64,000 nt of DNA from Verrucomicrobiota bacterium (GCA_029556615.1 JAKQDD010000113.1:62001-126000), one strand, 5' to 3'; positions 34,893-47,749 are shown, counted from the stretch's first letter. Translations and numbers: made by a program. The notes: generated by a model not told the origin, from the letters alone.

Positions 34893-37679
34893 TCAACGGT
34901 GCTGCACGGCTCGCCTGGCGAACCCGAGCGACAATTCCTCTGTTGCGCCTTCGATCTGCAGCACGACGAATCCTTCTGCTGCCGAGTACTGATGCGGTGG
35001 ACTCAGGGGCGTCTCCTGCCCGTTGACACGGACGGTCGGTTCGTCGCGGAGACCGTTAATAAGGACGAAGTACGGACCCGCCGGCCAACCCTGAACGCGG
35101 AACCGGGCGCCGGCTGCGTCCTCCCGGACGCTGTCGATCGCTCCCGGTGCATGCACACAAAGACCGTGCTGGCGAAGAACGACGAAGCCGTACACGGCGT
35201 CGCCGCCCAGCATCCGAATCGCGGGGACGAGCGTGGTCGCGGGATTGATCGCCGGCCCGTTGCGGGTCTGGGCCCGCAGGTTGAAACTGTCCGGCAGCAA
35301 CCCCCGAAACTCGGTGTCGGTGTCCGGATACGTGTGCTGGATGCCGGCGGCAGCGATCCCGTTGGCCACCTGCATCCATGGACCTCGCGAATCATGCGGC
35401 GCCAGACGCTGCAGCGCGTCCGCGTACACCAGCCCACACCACTGGACCGGCAGCCCGATCCATACCGGCGCCACCCAACTCGTGGCTCCCAGGACCGCAA
35501 TCGTGCTGTACACCCCCACCGGACCCGACGTCGGCGGTGTCAGGTAAACGAACGGCAGACCTGTCCACGCCCAATACCGCGCTTCCTCGAGCAACGCCGC
35601 GTCGCCCGTCAGCTCGTAACCCAGGGTGTAAGCCCGCACCAGGTACGCGGATGCCAGAATGTCGGGTGTGTGCAGGGGGATCTCCCACGTCTGGGCGCCG
35701 CGGGGGACGGTCCCGCGGAACTTATCGAGCGCACGAAGCAGTCTCAGGCCTTGATCGATCTGAGCCCGATCGCCCCCAAACACGGCCGCCTCGAGCAGCG
35801 ACATCACCCCTTGCGCCGTCAAACCGTTGGCGTCGGGTGCCCAGTGGGTCGAGCCAAAGTCAAGGCCGCCGGCAGTCTTGCGGTACACGACCGAACCGTC
35901 CGCCTCGAACCGACGCAACAACGCCCCCGCCTGCCCGCGCGCCGACGCCACATTCTCCGAGACCGCCCCATAGACCAGCGCCGGCGCCGGGTACCGCACG
36001 TGCCCGACCTGGCGGGCATTCCGCTCACCCGGCATCACCTGGGCGAGAGCCGCTCGCGCCCCATTCCGGAGCCGGTCTGCCAGTGCACTGTCCTCAACCC
36101 GGCCGGCGAGCCAATCAAGATAGAGCGCCGCATCCGCCGCCGGACCCGAGCCGAACCCGGGCGCCGCGTGCCGATACCAATCGCCGTCCCGGATCTTCGA
36201 ATCCAGCCAGCCGCGGCCGGCCAGCGCGTAATAGGCCTGGGCGCTCATGCCGGGAGCGGGCACGGGCGGCAAGCCCTCGATCCGCACGTACTGCTGCACG
36301 GCCGGAATCACAGTGTCCCCCACTCCGCCCAGGATCATCGCGCTGACGGTCATCCCGCGATCGGCCGGGAATCGCATCGGGTCGTAGGGCAACAGGCTGT
36401 TCTCTTCCCGGTTCATCCCGTCCGACCCCGGCACGAGAAGCCCCAGAAGATGACCTCCGGAGTTGAAGAAACGATCCGGCGTGTCGAACACGACGCCCAC
36501 GTTGGTCTGCGCCCGTGACCACAAGACCCCAAGGTACCGTCCCTCGGCCGCGATCGCCATCAGCGGGAAGGTCACCTTCGCAAGATCCGGCACCTGGCGA
36601 TGCGACGCTGGCGGGTTGAGATCCGCGGTGGAACTGCTCGGTTCGTTCTCGAGATACTCGACCCCCGCCAGCAGCCCTTGAACCTTGTTCGTCCCAAAAC
36701 CGCCCAAGCCCGGCAGCAGCGTCAGCGCCGGCAAATACAGAACATCACGGTCTTGGTCGACCACGCATCTCGTGCTCACCCCTATTGTCCCGGCCTCCCC
36801 CGGCGTGAAAGTCTGTTCCACCTCCCAGTTCCCGCCGTCCGGGTCCTTGAACGTCGCCCGCACCAGGAGCGAGCCTCCCACCTCCCGGTCGGCCAACGAC
36901 TGACGCGGCCTATTCTGAATAGTAACACGCGTTCCCGGTCCCTGCCCCAAGCCAGCCCAACGCGATTCGCCCCCGTGCAGGTAGCCGAGGAGCGCCGCGG
37001 CATTCCCACAGGCCATCCGTACCCCCTTCACCCATACCTCGAAAGCGCCAAGTCCCGATCGGCCATGCCGCAATTCCATGTCCCCCGCCCGCAAGACCAC
37101 CGGATCAACGCCCAGGTCCGGAACCTGCGGCACCGGCCAGGCCGGAGCCTGGGGAACCACCCGCGGCTCGAAGCCCAGGAAGCCAAGCACGCAAACACCC
37201 CCCTCCCCAGGCGGGTCAATGCGCAGGCGCGTGCCCGCGCCCAGCGGCGGCATCCGCACCGTCACCTCCTGCCATTCCCCCGGCGCCACGGCAAATCGCA
37301 CCGATTGCGCCTCCGTGGGCGCCCCGGTGAAATAGAACACCTGGGCCCAGCCCCCGCGCTCCGATTTCAACCGCAACCGCATCCACAGCGGGGTGCCCGC
37401 GGGGTAGTCCCTGGCAGGACCGGCCAGGTACGGGTCCGCACCGCCAAGGGTGACCGCCAGACCCTCCGCGGTCGGCGTGAGAGCGACGATGTCATGCTGC
37501 GCCTCCCACCCGGCCTGGCCTGCCGCCTCGGTGAAGTCAAACGAAGGCAATGTCGCAGCCGCTGCCGTGCCGCCCAACAACAGCCAGGTCCCGACCAGCC
37601 ACCATGCCGCCCGCCCCGCCCACCGCGGAATCCTGTTGCCATTACCCATGGCCGACAGCATCCGCCCGGGACGGTGCAT
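34893..37679 (-). CDS. Large secreted protein, unknown function (possible alpha/alpha-barrel)
   Basis: A 928-residue exported protein I cannot place in a named family. It has a signal peptide (WLVGTWLLLGGTAAAA), an N-terminal beta-sandwich-like segment (about 45-170), a middle beta-rich section, and a helical second half (about 480-830) with repeated Trp/Tyr-rich helices such as ASAYLVRAYTLGYELTGDAA, reminiscent of (alpha/alpha)6 glycoside hydrolases or lyases. A small beta domain closes it (RFRVQGWPAGPYFVLINGL ... VNGQETPLSPPHQYSAAEGF). Polysaccharide processing is a guess. Starts at 37661 or 37649 are also possible. Its 3' end is duplicated downstream of hicBA. Confidence 0.6.
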   Translation of the reverse strand: MHRPGRMLSAMGNGNRIPRWAGRAAWWLVGTWLLLGGTAAAATLPSFDFTEAAGQAGWEAQHDIVALTPTAEGLAVTLGGADPYLAGPARDYPAGTPLWMRLRLKSERGGWAQVFYFTGAPTEAQSVRFAVAPGEWQEVTVRMPPLGAGTRLRIDPPGEGGVCVLGFLGFEPRVVPQAPAWPVPQVPDLGVDPVVLRAGDMELRHGRSGLGAFEVWVKGVRMACGNAAALLGYLHGGESRWAGLGQGPGTRVTIQNRPRQSLADREVGGSLLVRATFKDPDGGNWEVEQTFTPGEAGTIGVSTRCVVDQDRDVLYLPALTLLPGLGGFGTNKVQGLLAGVEYLENEPSSSTADLNPPASHRQVPDLAKVTFPLMAIAAEGRYLGVLWSRAQTNVGVVFDTPDRFFNSGGHLLGLLVPGSDGMNREENSLLPYDPMRFPADRGMTVSAMILGGVGDTVIPAVQQYVRIEGLPPVPAPGMSAQAYYALAGRGWLDSKIRDGDWYRHAAPGFGSGPAADAALYLDWLAGRVEDSALADRLRNGARAALAQVMPGERNARQVGHVRYPAPALVYGAVSENVASARGQAGALLRRFEADGSVVYRKTAGGLDFGSTHWAPDANGLTAQGVMSLLEAAVFGGDRAQIDQGLRLLRALDKFRGTVPRGAQTWEIPLHTPDILASAYLVRAYTLGYELTGDAALLEEARYWAWTGLPFVYLTPPTSGPVGVYSTIAVLGATSWVAPVWIGLPVQWCGLVYADALQRLAPHDSRGPWMQVANGIAAAGIQHTYPDTDTEFRGLLPDSFNLRAQTRNGPAINPATTLVPAIRMLGGDAVYGFVVLRQHGLCVHAPGAIDSVREDAAGARFRVQGWPAGPYFVLINGLRDEPTVRVNGQETPLSPPHQYSAAEGFVVLQIEGATEELSLGFARRAVQHR

Positions 37680-37779
37680 GAGTCAATCACCGCTCTCGGA
37701 CAAGCGGACAAGCTCCGCTTGTGGCTTTGGACTTCCACCAAGGCCGCTACCGTCGCTAATGTCGCAGGGCTTCACCAAC

Positions 37780-38574
37780 ATGGGAAGGCCGAGACAACTC
37801 CAACCGTCGCAACCCGGTCACCAGCGTCACCGCAGGCCGGTCTCGAACTGCTTGACCGTCGCCGAGATCTACGCCGGCTTGCAGGGCGAAAGCACCTTCG
37901 CCGGGTTGCCCTGCGTCTTCGTGCGCCTGACCGGGTGTCCCCTCCGCTGTTCCTATTGCGATACCGCGTACGCCTTCCGGGGGGGCAGGCGCATGACCGT
38001 GGCCGCCGTCCGCGCAGCGGTGCTGAAGACAGCTGGACGCTGGCCCGCCCCACCCGCCGCACCGCGGTTGCCCCTGGTCGAGCTCACCGGCGGCGAACCC
38101 CTCCAGCAAACCGCCTCCCTCGACCTGATGCGGCGACTGTGTGACGACGGGTTCACAGTCCTGCTCGAAACCAGCGGAGCCCTGGACATCGGACCCGTCG
38201 ATCCCCGGGTTCGCCGGATCGTGGATCTCAAGTGCCCGGCCAGCGGCGAAAGCCACCGCAACCGATGGGCAAACCTCCCGCTGCTCAGGTCCACGGATGA
38301 GGTCAAGTTCGTGATCGCCACCCTCGAGGATTATCAATGGTCCATCGACACCCTCCAGCGCCATCGGTTGACCGAACGATGCACCGTCCTGTTCTCATGG
38401 GCCGCTCCGCTGGAACCTCGCCAGCAGGAGCCATCGCTCAAGCCCATGACCAAAGGTCTCCACCCCCTTTCCCGCCGCGAGCTCGCCGAACGGATCATCG
38501 CCGACGCTTTGCCCGTTCGCTTTCAAATCCAGATGCACAAGGTCCTCTGGCCCCCGGACGCGCGCGGCGTCTAG
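37780..38574 (+). CDS. queE: 7-carboxy-7-deazaguanine synthase (radical SAM)
   Basis: Radical SAM enzyme that makes 7-carboxy-7-deazaguanine in the queuosine/7-deazaguanine pathway. It keeps the core EIYAGLQGESTFAGLPCVFV, the cluster motif CPLRCSYC, and the glycine-rich LTGGEPLQQ. Residues DLKCPASGESHRNRW carry the family's substrate region. The start is uncertain: ATG 37780 (264 residues) is used, but the conserved part begins only at a TTG near 37851 (LTVAEIYAG). It is divergent from the 928-residue gene. The stop TAG at 38572 falls in the CTAG that opens a repeat element. Confidence 0.88.
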   Translation: MGRPRQLQPSQPGHQRHRRPVSNCLTVAEIYAGLQGESTFAGLPCVFVRLTGCPLRCSYCDTAYAFRGGRRMTVAAVRAAVLKTAGRWPAPPAAPRLPLVELTGGEPLQQTASLDLMRRLCDDGFTVLLETSGALDIGPVDPRVRRIVDLKCPASGESHRNRWANLPLLRSTDEVKFVIATLEDYQWSIDTLQRHRLTERCTVLFSWAAPLEPRQQEPSLKPMTKGLHPLSRRELAERIIADALPVRFQIQMHKVLWPPDARGV

Positions 38575-38750
38575 AGTTTTCGACTTGTGAAAGTCGATGC
38601 GATTAGGTCAAGTTTGGCCCCTGCCGTTCCAGGCCATCCCTCCTTCCGTCGAGGACTCTACATTAGCGAGGCGCGGAAGAGAGGGTCCGGAAAGGCAGAA
38701 AGGCTTCATGGGATCGCAGACTTCGTTAGGTCTGAGGCGGCGCCTCGCTA
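38571..38750 (+). repeat. Composite repeat element, copy 5 (modules B and A)
   Basis: Module B spans 38571-38660 and module A 38664-38750 (TAGCGAG ... CGCCTCGCTA). It lies between queE and the aminotransferase gene and is oriented toward the latter. The queE stop codon and the aminotransferase ATG (38708), with AGAAAGG before it, are both inside the element. Confidence 0.85.
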
Positions 38751-40060
38751 GGAAAACCCGATCGGCTGCCGCTGTTCTGAGGCTCCTCTGCGCCTACGAG
38801 TCCAGGAACGTGACCTTCATCGAGCCCGCGGGCGATTGGCCCATCGTCTGGGACCGAGCCCGCGGCTCCCGAGTCTGGGACGCCGAAGGGCGCGAGTACC
38901 TCGATCTGACCGCTGCCTTCGGCGTGGCAGCCGCCGGCCATGCCAACCCGCGCGTCGTCGAAGCCGCACGCCAACAAATTGGGCGCTTGGGCCACGCCAT
39001 GGGTGATGTCCATCCCCATCGGCTCAAGGCGGATCTCGCCAAGACCCTGAGCCGGATCACGTTCGAACGATGGCACAAACCCCGGCCCGCCCGCGCCAAG
39101 ACGATCTTCTGTAACTCGGGCTTCGAAGCCGTCGAAGCCGCCCTGAAAACCGCCGTGCTCGCAACCGGCCGGCCAGCTGTCCTCGCATTCGAGGGAGGCT
39201 ACCACGGACTCGGCTACGGCGCGCTCACCTCGACCCACCGACCCTACTTTCGCCAACCTTTCGCGTCTCAATTGCGCCCGTTCGCGAGTTTCATCCCCTT
39301 CCCCGAAACGAAATCGGATCTGGATGCCCTCAGGACCGCTCTTGCTGAACTCGAAAAGCGCCCCCCGGGAGCCATTCTCGTGGAACCAATCCAGGGACGC
39401 GGCGGGATCCGAGTTCCTCCTGCGGGCTTCCTCAAGGTCCTGCGCCGATTCTGCAACCGAACCGGTACCCTCCTCATCGGCGACGAGATCTTCACCGGCT
39501 TCGGCCGAACGGGCCGGTGGTTCGCTTGCGAACACGATTCCGTGGCCCCGGATTTGATCTGCCTGGGTAAAGCCCTCACCGGGGGGTTCCCGCTCTCCGC
39601 TTGTGTCGGCGAAGCGTCGTTGATGGACCGCGCCTGGCCGAAAACCACCGGTGAAGCCCTCCATACCAGCACCTTCCTGGGGAATCCTGTCGGCTGCGCC
39701 ATGGCCCTCGCCCAAATCCGCGAAATCAGCCGCCGCCACCTCGATCGCCGGAGCGCCATCCTCGGCGCCGGGCTTCTCGAAGCCCTACGCAGAATCCCCG
39801 TGCCTCCGCCTTACCGGGCGTCCACCCGGGGTCGGGGTCTCATGGTCGGCCTCGAACTCGAGACCGGCTCCGGCCAGCCTGCCTCCGATCTGGCCCAAAG
39901 AGTCATCAAGACCATGCTCCGCCGCGGCTTCATCCTCCTGCCCGAAGGCGAAGCCGGCAACGTCATCAGCTTCACCCCGCCGCTGACCGTCACCCGGGAC
40001 GAACTCGCCCGATCGGTCCGCGGCCTCGAGCTCGCCCTCATCACGGAGGCCGCCCGGTGA
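38708..40060 (+). CDS. Class III aminotransferase (PLP-dependent)
   Basis: A 450-residue class III (omega) aminotransferase. The PLP lysine is K288 in LGKALTGGFPLS; the cofactor Asp is in IGDEIFTGFGRTG; VEPIQGRGG and FCNSGFEAVEAAL are also conserved. Relatives use 4-aminobutyrate, acetylornithine or similar amino donors; the donor here cannot be told. Similarity to the family starts near residue 36 (YESRNVTFIEP). The only reasonable start, ATG 38708, lies in a repeat element, which adds about 20 basic residues not usual for the family. It overlaps rsmA by 4 bp (GTGA). Confidence 0.85.
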   Translation: MGSQTSLGLRRRLARKTRSAAAVLRLLCAYESRNVTFIEPAGDWPIVWDRARGSRVWDAEGREYLDLTAAFGVAAAGHANPRVVEAARQQIGRLGHAMGDVHPHRLKADLAKTLSRITFERWHKPRPARAKTIFCNSGFEAVEAALKTAVLATGRPAVLAFEGGYHGLGYGALTSTHRPYFRQPFASQLRPFASFIPFPETKSDLDALRTALAELEKRPPGAILVEPIQGRGGIRVPPAGFLKVLRRFCNRTGTLLIGDEIFTGFGRTGRWFACEHDSVAPDLICLGKALTGGFPLSACVGEASLMDRAWPKTTGEALHTSTFLGNPVGCAMALAQIREISRRHLDRRSAILGAGLLEALRRIPVPPPYRASTRGRGLMVGLELETGSGQPASDLAQRVIKTMLRRGFILLPEGEAGNVISFTPPLTVTRDELARSVRGLELALITEAAR

Positions 40061-40926
40061 GACTCGCCGAAATGCGCCAGTTCCTCGCCAACCGGAATAT
40101 CCGGCTCACCCGGTCGCTCGGACAGAATTTCCTCCACGACGGCAACCAACTCCACCGTATCGTGGCCGCCGCCGGGCTCTCGCGGGAGGACAACGTCCTC
40201 GAGATCGGACCCGGGCTCGGTCCGCTGACCGAGCGCCTGCTCGCCGAAGCCGGCCATGTGCTGGCCATCGAAAAAGACGCCCGCCTGGAAACCTGGCTCG
40301 CCGAGAGATTCCGCAACGAGCCCCGCCTCGAACTCCGACACGCGGACGCCCTCGACGCACTGCGCGCGCAGCCGAGGGACTGGAGCTCGTGGACCGTCGT
40401 GTCCAACCTCCCCTACTGCGTTGCCTCGGCCCTCATCACGGAGTTCGCCCTGGCCACCGCACCCCCAAAACGCCTCGTCGTCACTCTCCAACTCGAAGTC
40501 GCCCGACGCCTCGCCGCCAAGCCGCACGCGGGCGATTACGGCGTGCTCACCCTCCTCGTCCGGCAACGCTACCAACTCGGACCCTGGTTCCGGATTCCCG
40601 CCACCTGCTTCTTCCCCCAACCGGACGTCGATTCAGCCTGCGTACGGCTCGACCGGCGACCGGATTCGGAACAGCTCCCCGACGCCACCACACGACAGGC
40701 CTTTGTCCACGTGGTGAAACGCGGGTTCTCAGAACGCCGAAAACGCCTGTTCAAACTCCTGCGGCGCGACTGGGACGAACCCGCCCTCGAGGCGGCGTTT
40801 CTGGCCCTCGGCCTGGACGCCGATTGCCGGGCCGAACAGCTCGATCTCCACCAATTCCAAGCGCTGGCACGCCGACTGCTCACGCCTCGATCAGCAGGCG
40901 CGCCGGCTCTTCCACCAACTCCTTGA
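40057..40926 (+). CDS. rsmA: 16S rRNA (A1518/A1519-N6) dimethyltransferase
   Basis: KsgA/RsmA, which dimethylates two adjacent adenines near the 3' end of 16S rRNA late in small-subunit assembly. Conserved features: SLGQNFLHD at the N-terminus, SAM-binding [14 protein letters not shown], the acidic IEKDARLE, catalytic motif NLPYCV, and [14 protein letters not shown]. The 289-residue length is normal. It is coupled to the aminotransferase by a GTGA overlap. Its 3' end overlaps the convergent sucB gene by 47 bp. Confidence 0.95.
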   Translation: MRLAEMRQFLANRNIRLTRSLGQNFLHDGNQLHRIVAAAGLSREDNVLEIGPGLGPLTERLLAEAGHVLAIEKDARLETWLAERFRNEPRLELRHADALDALRAQPRDWSSWTVVSNLPYCVASALITEFALATAPPKRLVVTLQLEVARRLAAKPHAGDYGVLTLLVRQRYQLGPWFRIPATCFFPQPDVDSACVRLDRRPDSEQLPDATTRQAFVHVVKRGFSERRKRLFKLLRRDWDEPALEAAFLALGLDADCRAEQLDLHQFQALARRLLTPRSAGAPALPPTP

Positions 40927-42031
40927 CCCGACGCAGAAACGTCACCGCTTCCCGGCCGTCCACGATCCGGTGGTCATACGTCAGCGCCACATACATCATC
41001 GGCCGGATCACCACCTGGCCCTCCCGCGCCACAGGCCGCTCCTGGATGGCGTGCAAGCCCAACACCCCGCTCTGCGGCGGGTTGATCAGCGGGGTCGAAA
41101 GCAACGAGCCGTACACGCCCCCATTCGTGATCGTAAACGTCCCGCCCGCCAATTCCTCCGGCCGCAGCTGGTTCTGACGCGCCCGCCCGGCAAAGTCCGC
41201 AATCCCCGCCTCGATCCCGGCAAAACTCAGCCGCTCCGCATTCCGCAACACCGGCACCACCAGGCCGCGCCCGCCCCCGATCGCAATGCCGAGATCATAA
41301 TAGTTGCGATACACAACCTCCGCCCCCCGAATCTCGGCGTTCAACGCAGGACATTCCTTCAGACCCTCAATCACCGCCTTCACGAAAAATGACATGATCC
41401 CCAGTTTCACCTGGTAACGCTCCCGAAAGCGCTCCTGGCAAGCCCTCCTCAATGCCGTCACCGCGGTCAGATCAACCTCGTTGAACGTGGTCAGCAGCGC
41501 CATCGTGTTGTGCGCCTCAACCAGTCGCTCCGCAATCTTCCGTCGGATCAGATTCATCGAGACCGCCCGCTCCTCCCGTCCCCCGGCTGCGGCCGCCACC
41601 CCGCGTTCCCCCGTCAGTTCCCCCGCCTCCGACCCCGAACCCGGCTCGGACGCCCCCGCCGCCGCCGCAGGCGCCGCCAGCCCGTCGGCGCTCGACACAG
41701 CCGCCGCCCCCGCCGCCGCCGCTCGGGTGTCGGCCGACGACTCCGCACCCGAGTCCGTGGCGGTGTCGACCGGCGCCGAAGGCGGCCCCATCGCCCCCGG
41801 CTCGATCTCCCCGATCACTTCGCCCATCGCCACCCGGCTGCCGCGCGGCTTCAGGATCCTCCCCAGGATGCCGTCCGCAGGCGCGTAGACCTCGACCGTG
41901 GCCTTGTCCGTCTCCAGAACCACCACCGCCTCGTCCTTCCGTACGGCATCCCCCACCGCCTTCAGCCACTCGCCAACTTCAACTTCCGATACCGATTCTC
42001 CGACCGTGGGGACTTTGATTTCGAGAGGCAT
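40880..42031 (-). CDS. sucB: 2-oxoglutarate dehydrogenase E2, dihydrolipoyl succinyltransferase
   Basis: E2 core of the 2-oxoglutarate dehydrogenase complex. One lipoyl domain (1-76) with lipoyl-lysine K43 in ETDKATVEV, and an acyltransferase domain (about 157-383) with [11 protein letters not shown] holding the catalytic His and Asp. Between them lies an 80-residue linker of Ala, Gly, Ser and Glu in which I find no peripheral-subunit-binding domain; that domain normally holds E3. Length (383) is correspondingly shorter than usual. It follows sucA by 20 bp; no lpd gene is in the window. Confidence 0.93.
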   Translation of the reverse strand: MPLEIKVPTVGESVSEVEVGEWLKAVGDAVRKDEAVVVLETDKATVEVYAPADGILGRILKPRGSRVAMGEVIGEIEPGAMGPPSAPVDTATDSGAESSADTRAAAAGAAAVSSADGLAAPAAAAGASEPGSGSEAGELTGERGVAAAAGGREERAVSMNLIRRKIAERLVEAHNTMALLTTFNEVDLTAVTALRRACQERFRERYQVKLGIMSFFVKAVIEGLKECPALNAEIRGAEVVYRNYYDLGIAIGGGRGLVVPVLRNAERLSFAGIEAGIADFAGRARQNQLRPEELAGGTFTITNGGVYGSLLSTPLINPPQSGVLGLHAIQERPVAREGQVVIRPMMYVALTYDHRIVDGREAVTFLRRVKELVEEPARLLIEA

Positions 42032-42051
42032 ACGTTGATGAGGAGTGGCTT

Positions 42052-44952
<2,901 letters not shown>

Positions 44953-45362
44953 ACGTTGTCCGTTCCGCACGCCCTCCCCTCGGGGAGACCCGCCGGCCGC
45001 ACCGCAAACCACACACCCCCGGGACACTCCAGGGCGTGGCCTAATGTTGGCCCTCCCGCCCCCATGCGCAAGTCCCCACTCGCCCCCCCCGAACGGTCAA
45101 GAGAAACAATGGGGGCGCAACGCAAGGGACAACCTGCAGCAGTCCTCCTCATGCCAACAGATGCCCCAAGGGAAGCGCCCATAGGGTCTTGTCCAGTTGG
45201 ACCGCTACCGCCCCGTTGTAGGCCAGCACGGCAGCCGCACACGCAGACGTCCGATTCCGAAACGCCCGCAACCCGGCCAGCGGAAGCCGGCTTCCTCAGA
45301 ACCGAACGCGGGAACCCCGCACTTGCCAGCAGCCACCCGAGGCGGAAGAGTAGAGCCCGGCC
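44953..45362. other. Divergent intergenic region between sucA and cinA
   Basis: About 410 bp that must hold the promoters of the sucAB and cinA operons. I see no RNA gene, no copy of the repeat element and no convincing -35/-10 pair. A C-run and TTGACC on the minus strand near 45095 are the only landmarks. Confidence 0.5.
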
Positions 45363-46607
45363 GTGCGCTGCGAGATCATCAACACAGGAACCGAACTGAT
45401 GCTGGGACGGGTTCTGAACACCCACCAGCAGTGGCTTTGCCGCCAGTTGGCGGATGCCGGCCACGCGGTGGATCGACAGGTCGCCGTGGCAGACACCGCG
45501 GACGCGATCGTGCAGGCGGTGCATGAAGCGCTGGGCCGGGCGGATCTGGTGGTCACCACCGGCGGCCTGGGACCCACCTCCGACGACTTCACCCGACAGG
45601 TGATCGCCGGTCTCTTCGGCCTGCCGCTGGCCGAGGACCCCGCCGCGGCGGCACACATCGACCGCTGGTTCACCGATCGAGGCAGGGTGCCGCCCCCCGG
45701 GGTCCGGGTCCAGGCGCTCGTGCCCGCCGGCGCCACCGTGCTCCCCAACGCCCACGGCACGGCTCCCGGCCTCCGCCTGGCCACGAGGACCACCCCTCCC
45801 CGATGGCTCGTCATGCTGCCAGGACCACCCAGGGAGCTCAGACCCATGTTCCTCGAACAGGTCCTGCCCTGGATCGGTTCGACTTTCCCAGCCCCAGCCC
45901 ATTCCGTGTGCCGTACCCTCCGTTCCACCGGCATCGGCGAGTCCTCGGTCCAGGCACTCCTCTCAGGCCCCTTGACCGATCTCGTCAGCGCCGGATTGGA
46001 GATCGGCTACTGCTGCCGGCCCGGGGAGGTCGACATCCGGTTCATGGCCCGCGGAGCCGAGGCCGCCCGCCTGGTCGCCGAGGCCGAGACCCGATCGCGC
46101 ACCGAGCTCGGCCCGGCCGTCTACGGCATCGACGACGACACGCTCGAAGCGGCTGTGGTCGGCCTCCTGGCTCGACGGCCAGCCACGCTTTCAGTGGCCG
46201 AATCCTGCACCGGAGGACTGGTCGCCAGCCGCATCACGGACGTTCCCGGCGCCTCGGCCGTCTTCCGGGGCGGAGCGGTCGTCTACAGCAATGACCTCAA
46301 ACAGCAGCTGCTTGGCGTCCGCGGCGAAACCCTCGCCGCCCACGGCGCCGTCAGTGAACCGACGGCCCGCGAGATGGCCGAGGGGGCCCGACGGCGCCTG
46401 GGCTCGGATTTCGCGCTGGCATTGACCGGAATCGCCGGCCCGTCCGGAGAGACCGCCGGGAAACCCGTCGGCACGGTCTTCATCGCGCTGGCCACACCCG
46501 CCGCCACCCGGGTGGAACATCACCTCAATCGCTATGATCGTGGCACGTTCAAGCAGGTCGCCTCGCAACAGGCGCTCGAACTGCTCCGGCAACACCTCGT
46601 CTCGTGA
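45363..46607 (+). CDS. cinA: CinA family protein (nicotinamide-nucleotide amidohydrolase type)
   Basis: A 414-residue two-domain protein. The N-terminal domain is the molybdopterin-binding-like/ADP-ribose pyrophosphatase fold (IINTGTELMLGRVLNTHQQW, VVTTGGLGPTSDD). The C-terminal domain is the NMN amidohydrolase with ESCTGGLVASRITDVPGAS (catalytic Ser) and LTGIAGPSGETAGKPVGTVF. It recycles pyridine nucleotides; the older name reflects competence links. GTG start. It overlaps pyrD by 4 bp. Confidence 0.93.
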   Translation: MRCEIINTGTELMLGRVLNTHQQWLCRQLADAGHAVDRQVAVADTADAIVQAVHEALGRADLVVTTGGLGPTSDDFTRQVIAGLFGLPLAEDPAAAAHIDRWFTDRGRVPPPGVRVQALVPAGATVLPNAHGTAPGLRLATRTTPPRWLVMLPGPPRELRPMFLEQVLPWIGSTFPAPAHSVCRTLRSTGIGESSVQALLSGPLTDLVSAGLEIGYCCRPGEVDIRFMARGAEAARLVAEAETRSRTELGPAVYGIDDDTLEAAVVGLLARRPATLSVAESCTGGLVASRITDVPGASAVFRGGAVVYSNDLKQQLLGVRGETLAAHGAVSEPTAREMAEGARRRLGSDFALALTGIAGPSGETAGKPVGTVFIALATPAATRVEHHLNRYDRGTFKQVASQQALELLRQHLVS

Positions 46608-47749
46608 GCTTCCTCTACCCACGACTGGTTCGGCCCCTGCTCTTCCGACACGATCCGGAGTGGATCCACGAGTTCACCTTGCGCTGGCTGGGACGCCTGT
46701 CCCGCCACGCCTCGAGTTGTCGGGCCCTGGCGGCGGTCTGCGGCGCCCCCGCCCTCCCGGTCGCCGCCTTCGGCCTCCGGTTCCCCAACCCCGTGGGACT
46801 CGCAGCCGGGATGGACAAGGAGGCGGCTGCCGTGCCGGCCTGGGAAGCCATGGGCTTCGGCTTCAGCGAACTCGGCGCGGTGACCCGCCTCGCGCAGCCC
46901 GGAAACCCCGCGCCGCGCGTGTTCCGAGCCATTCCCGACCAGGCCATCGTAAACCGCATGGGCTTCAACAACCAGGGAGCCGAGGCGCTCGCCGCCCGCC
47001 TGCAGGCGTGGCGACAGGCCGGCCGTTGGCCCGCACACCCGGTCGGCATCAACCTCGGCAAGACCCGAATCGCACCGATCGAACAGGCCGCAGACGACTA
47101 CGCGACCACCTACACCCTGCTCTGGCGCCTCGCCGATTTCTTCGTCGTCAATGTCAGTTCGCCCAATACGCCTAATCTCCGCCGCCTCCAGGACAAGTCG
47201 GCCCTGGACGATATCCTCGCCGCCCTGCAACAGGTGAACCGGGGCATCAGCGATGCCCAGTCGCAGCCCCCGACGCCATCGCCGCCGCCCGGACCCCGTC
47301 CCATCCTGGTCAAGGTGGCCCCGGATCTGTCGTTCGCGGCCCTCGACGATATCCTCGACTTGGCCGGTCCGCGGCAGGTCGCCGGCATCGTCGCCACCAA
47401 CACCACCCTCGAACGGCCGACCTCAGGCGATCCGCGGCTCCAAAAGGTCTACGCCGAGACGGGCGGGTTGAGCGGCCGCCCGCTCCGCGCCCGAAGCACC
47501 GAGGTCATTCGCCATCTCTACCGGCAGACCGGCGGTCGCCTGCCCATCATCGGCGTGGGAGGCATCTTCACCGTCGAGGATGCCTGGGAGAAGATCACCG
47601 CCGGCGCCACCCTCCTCCAGCTCTACACGGGTTTCGTGTTCGAGGGACCGACGTTGCCGCGGCGGATCGTTCGCGGCTTGCGGCAGCGGCTGGCCGCCGA
47701 GGGCCTCCCCAGTCTTAGCGCGGCTGTGGGCAACGCCGCCCGCACGTGA
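46604..47749 (+). CDS. pyrD: Dihydroorotate dehydrogenase (quinone), class 2
   Basis: Membrane-associated pyrimidine enzyme that oxidises dihydroorotate with a quinone as acceptor. The N-terminal amphipathic region (YPRLVRPLLFRHDPEWIHEF) marks class 2. Conserved FMN/substrate motifs: PVGLAAGMDKEA, NRMGFNNQGAEAL, NVSSPNTPNLR with the class 2 active-site Ser, KVAPDLS, and GVGGIFTVEDAWEKI. The 381-residue length is slightly above E. coli PyrD (336), with a Pro-rich insertion near residue 220. GTGA overlaps at both ends place it in one operon with cinA and the U32 gene. Confidence 0.95.
   Translation: MSFLYPRLVRPLLFRHDPEWIHEFTLRWLGRLSRHASSCRALAAVCGAPALPVAAFGLRFPNPVGLAAGMDKEAAAVPAWEAMGFGFSELGAVTRLAQPGNPAPRVFRAIPDQAIVNRMGFNNQGAEALAARLQAWRQAGRWPAHPVGINLGKTRIAPIEQAADDYATTYTLLWRLADFFVVNVSSPNTPNLRRLQDKSALDDILAALQQVNRGISDAQSQPPTPSPPPGPRPILVKVAPDLSFAALDDILDLAGPRQVAGIVATNTTLERPTSGDPRLQKVYAETGGLSGRPLRARSTEVIRHLYRQTGGRLPIIGVGGIFTVEDAWEKITAGATLLQLYTGFVFEGPTLPRRIVRGLRQRLAAEGLPSLSAAVGNAART

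Noticed and set aside
45059-45399. Possible small genes in the sucA-cinA intergenic region
   Set aside because: Candidate frames have Pro/Arg-rich products, no ribosome-binding site and overlap the cinA start.
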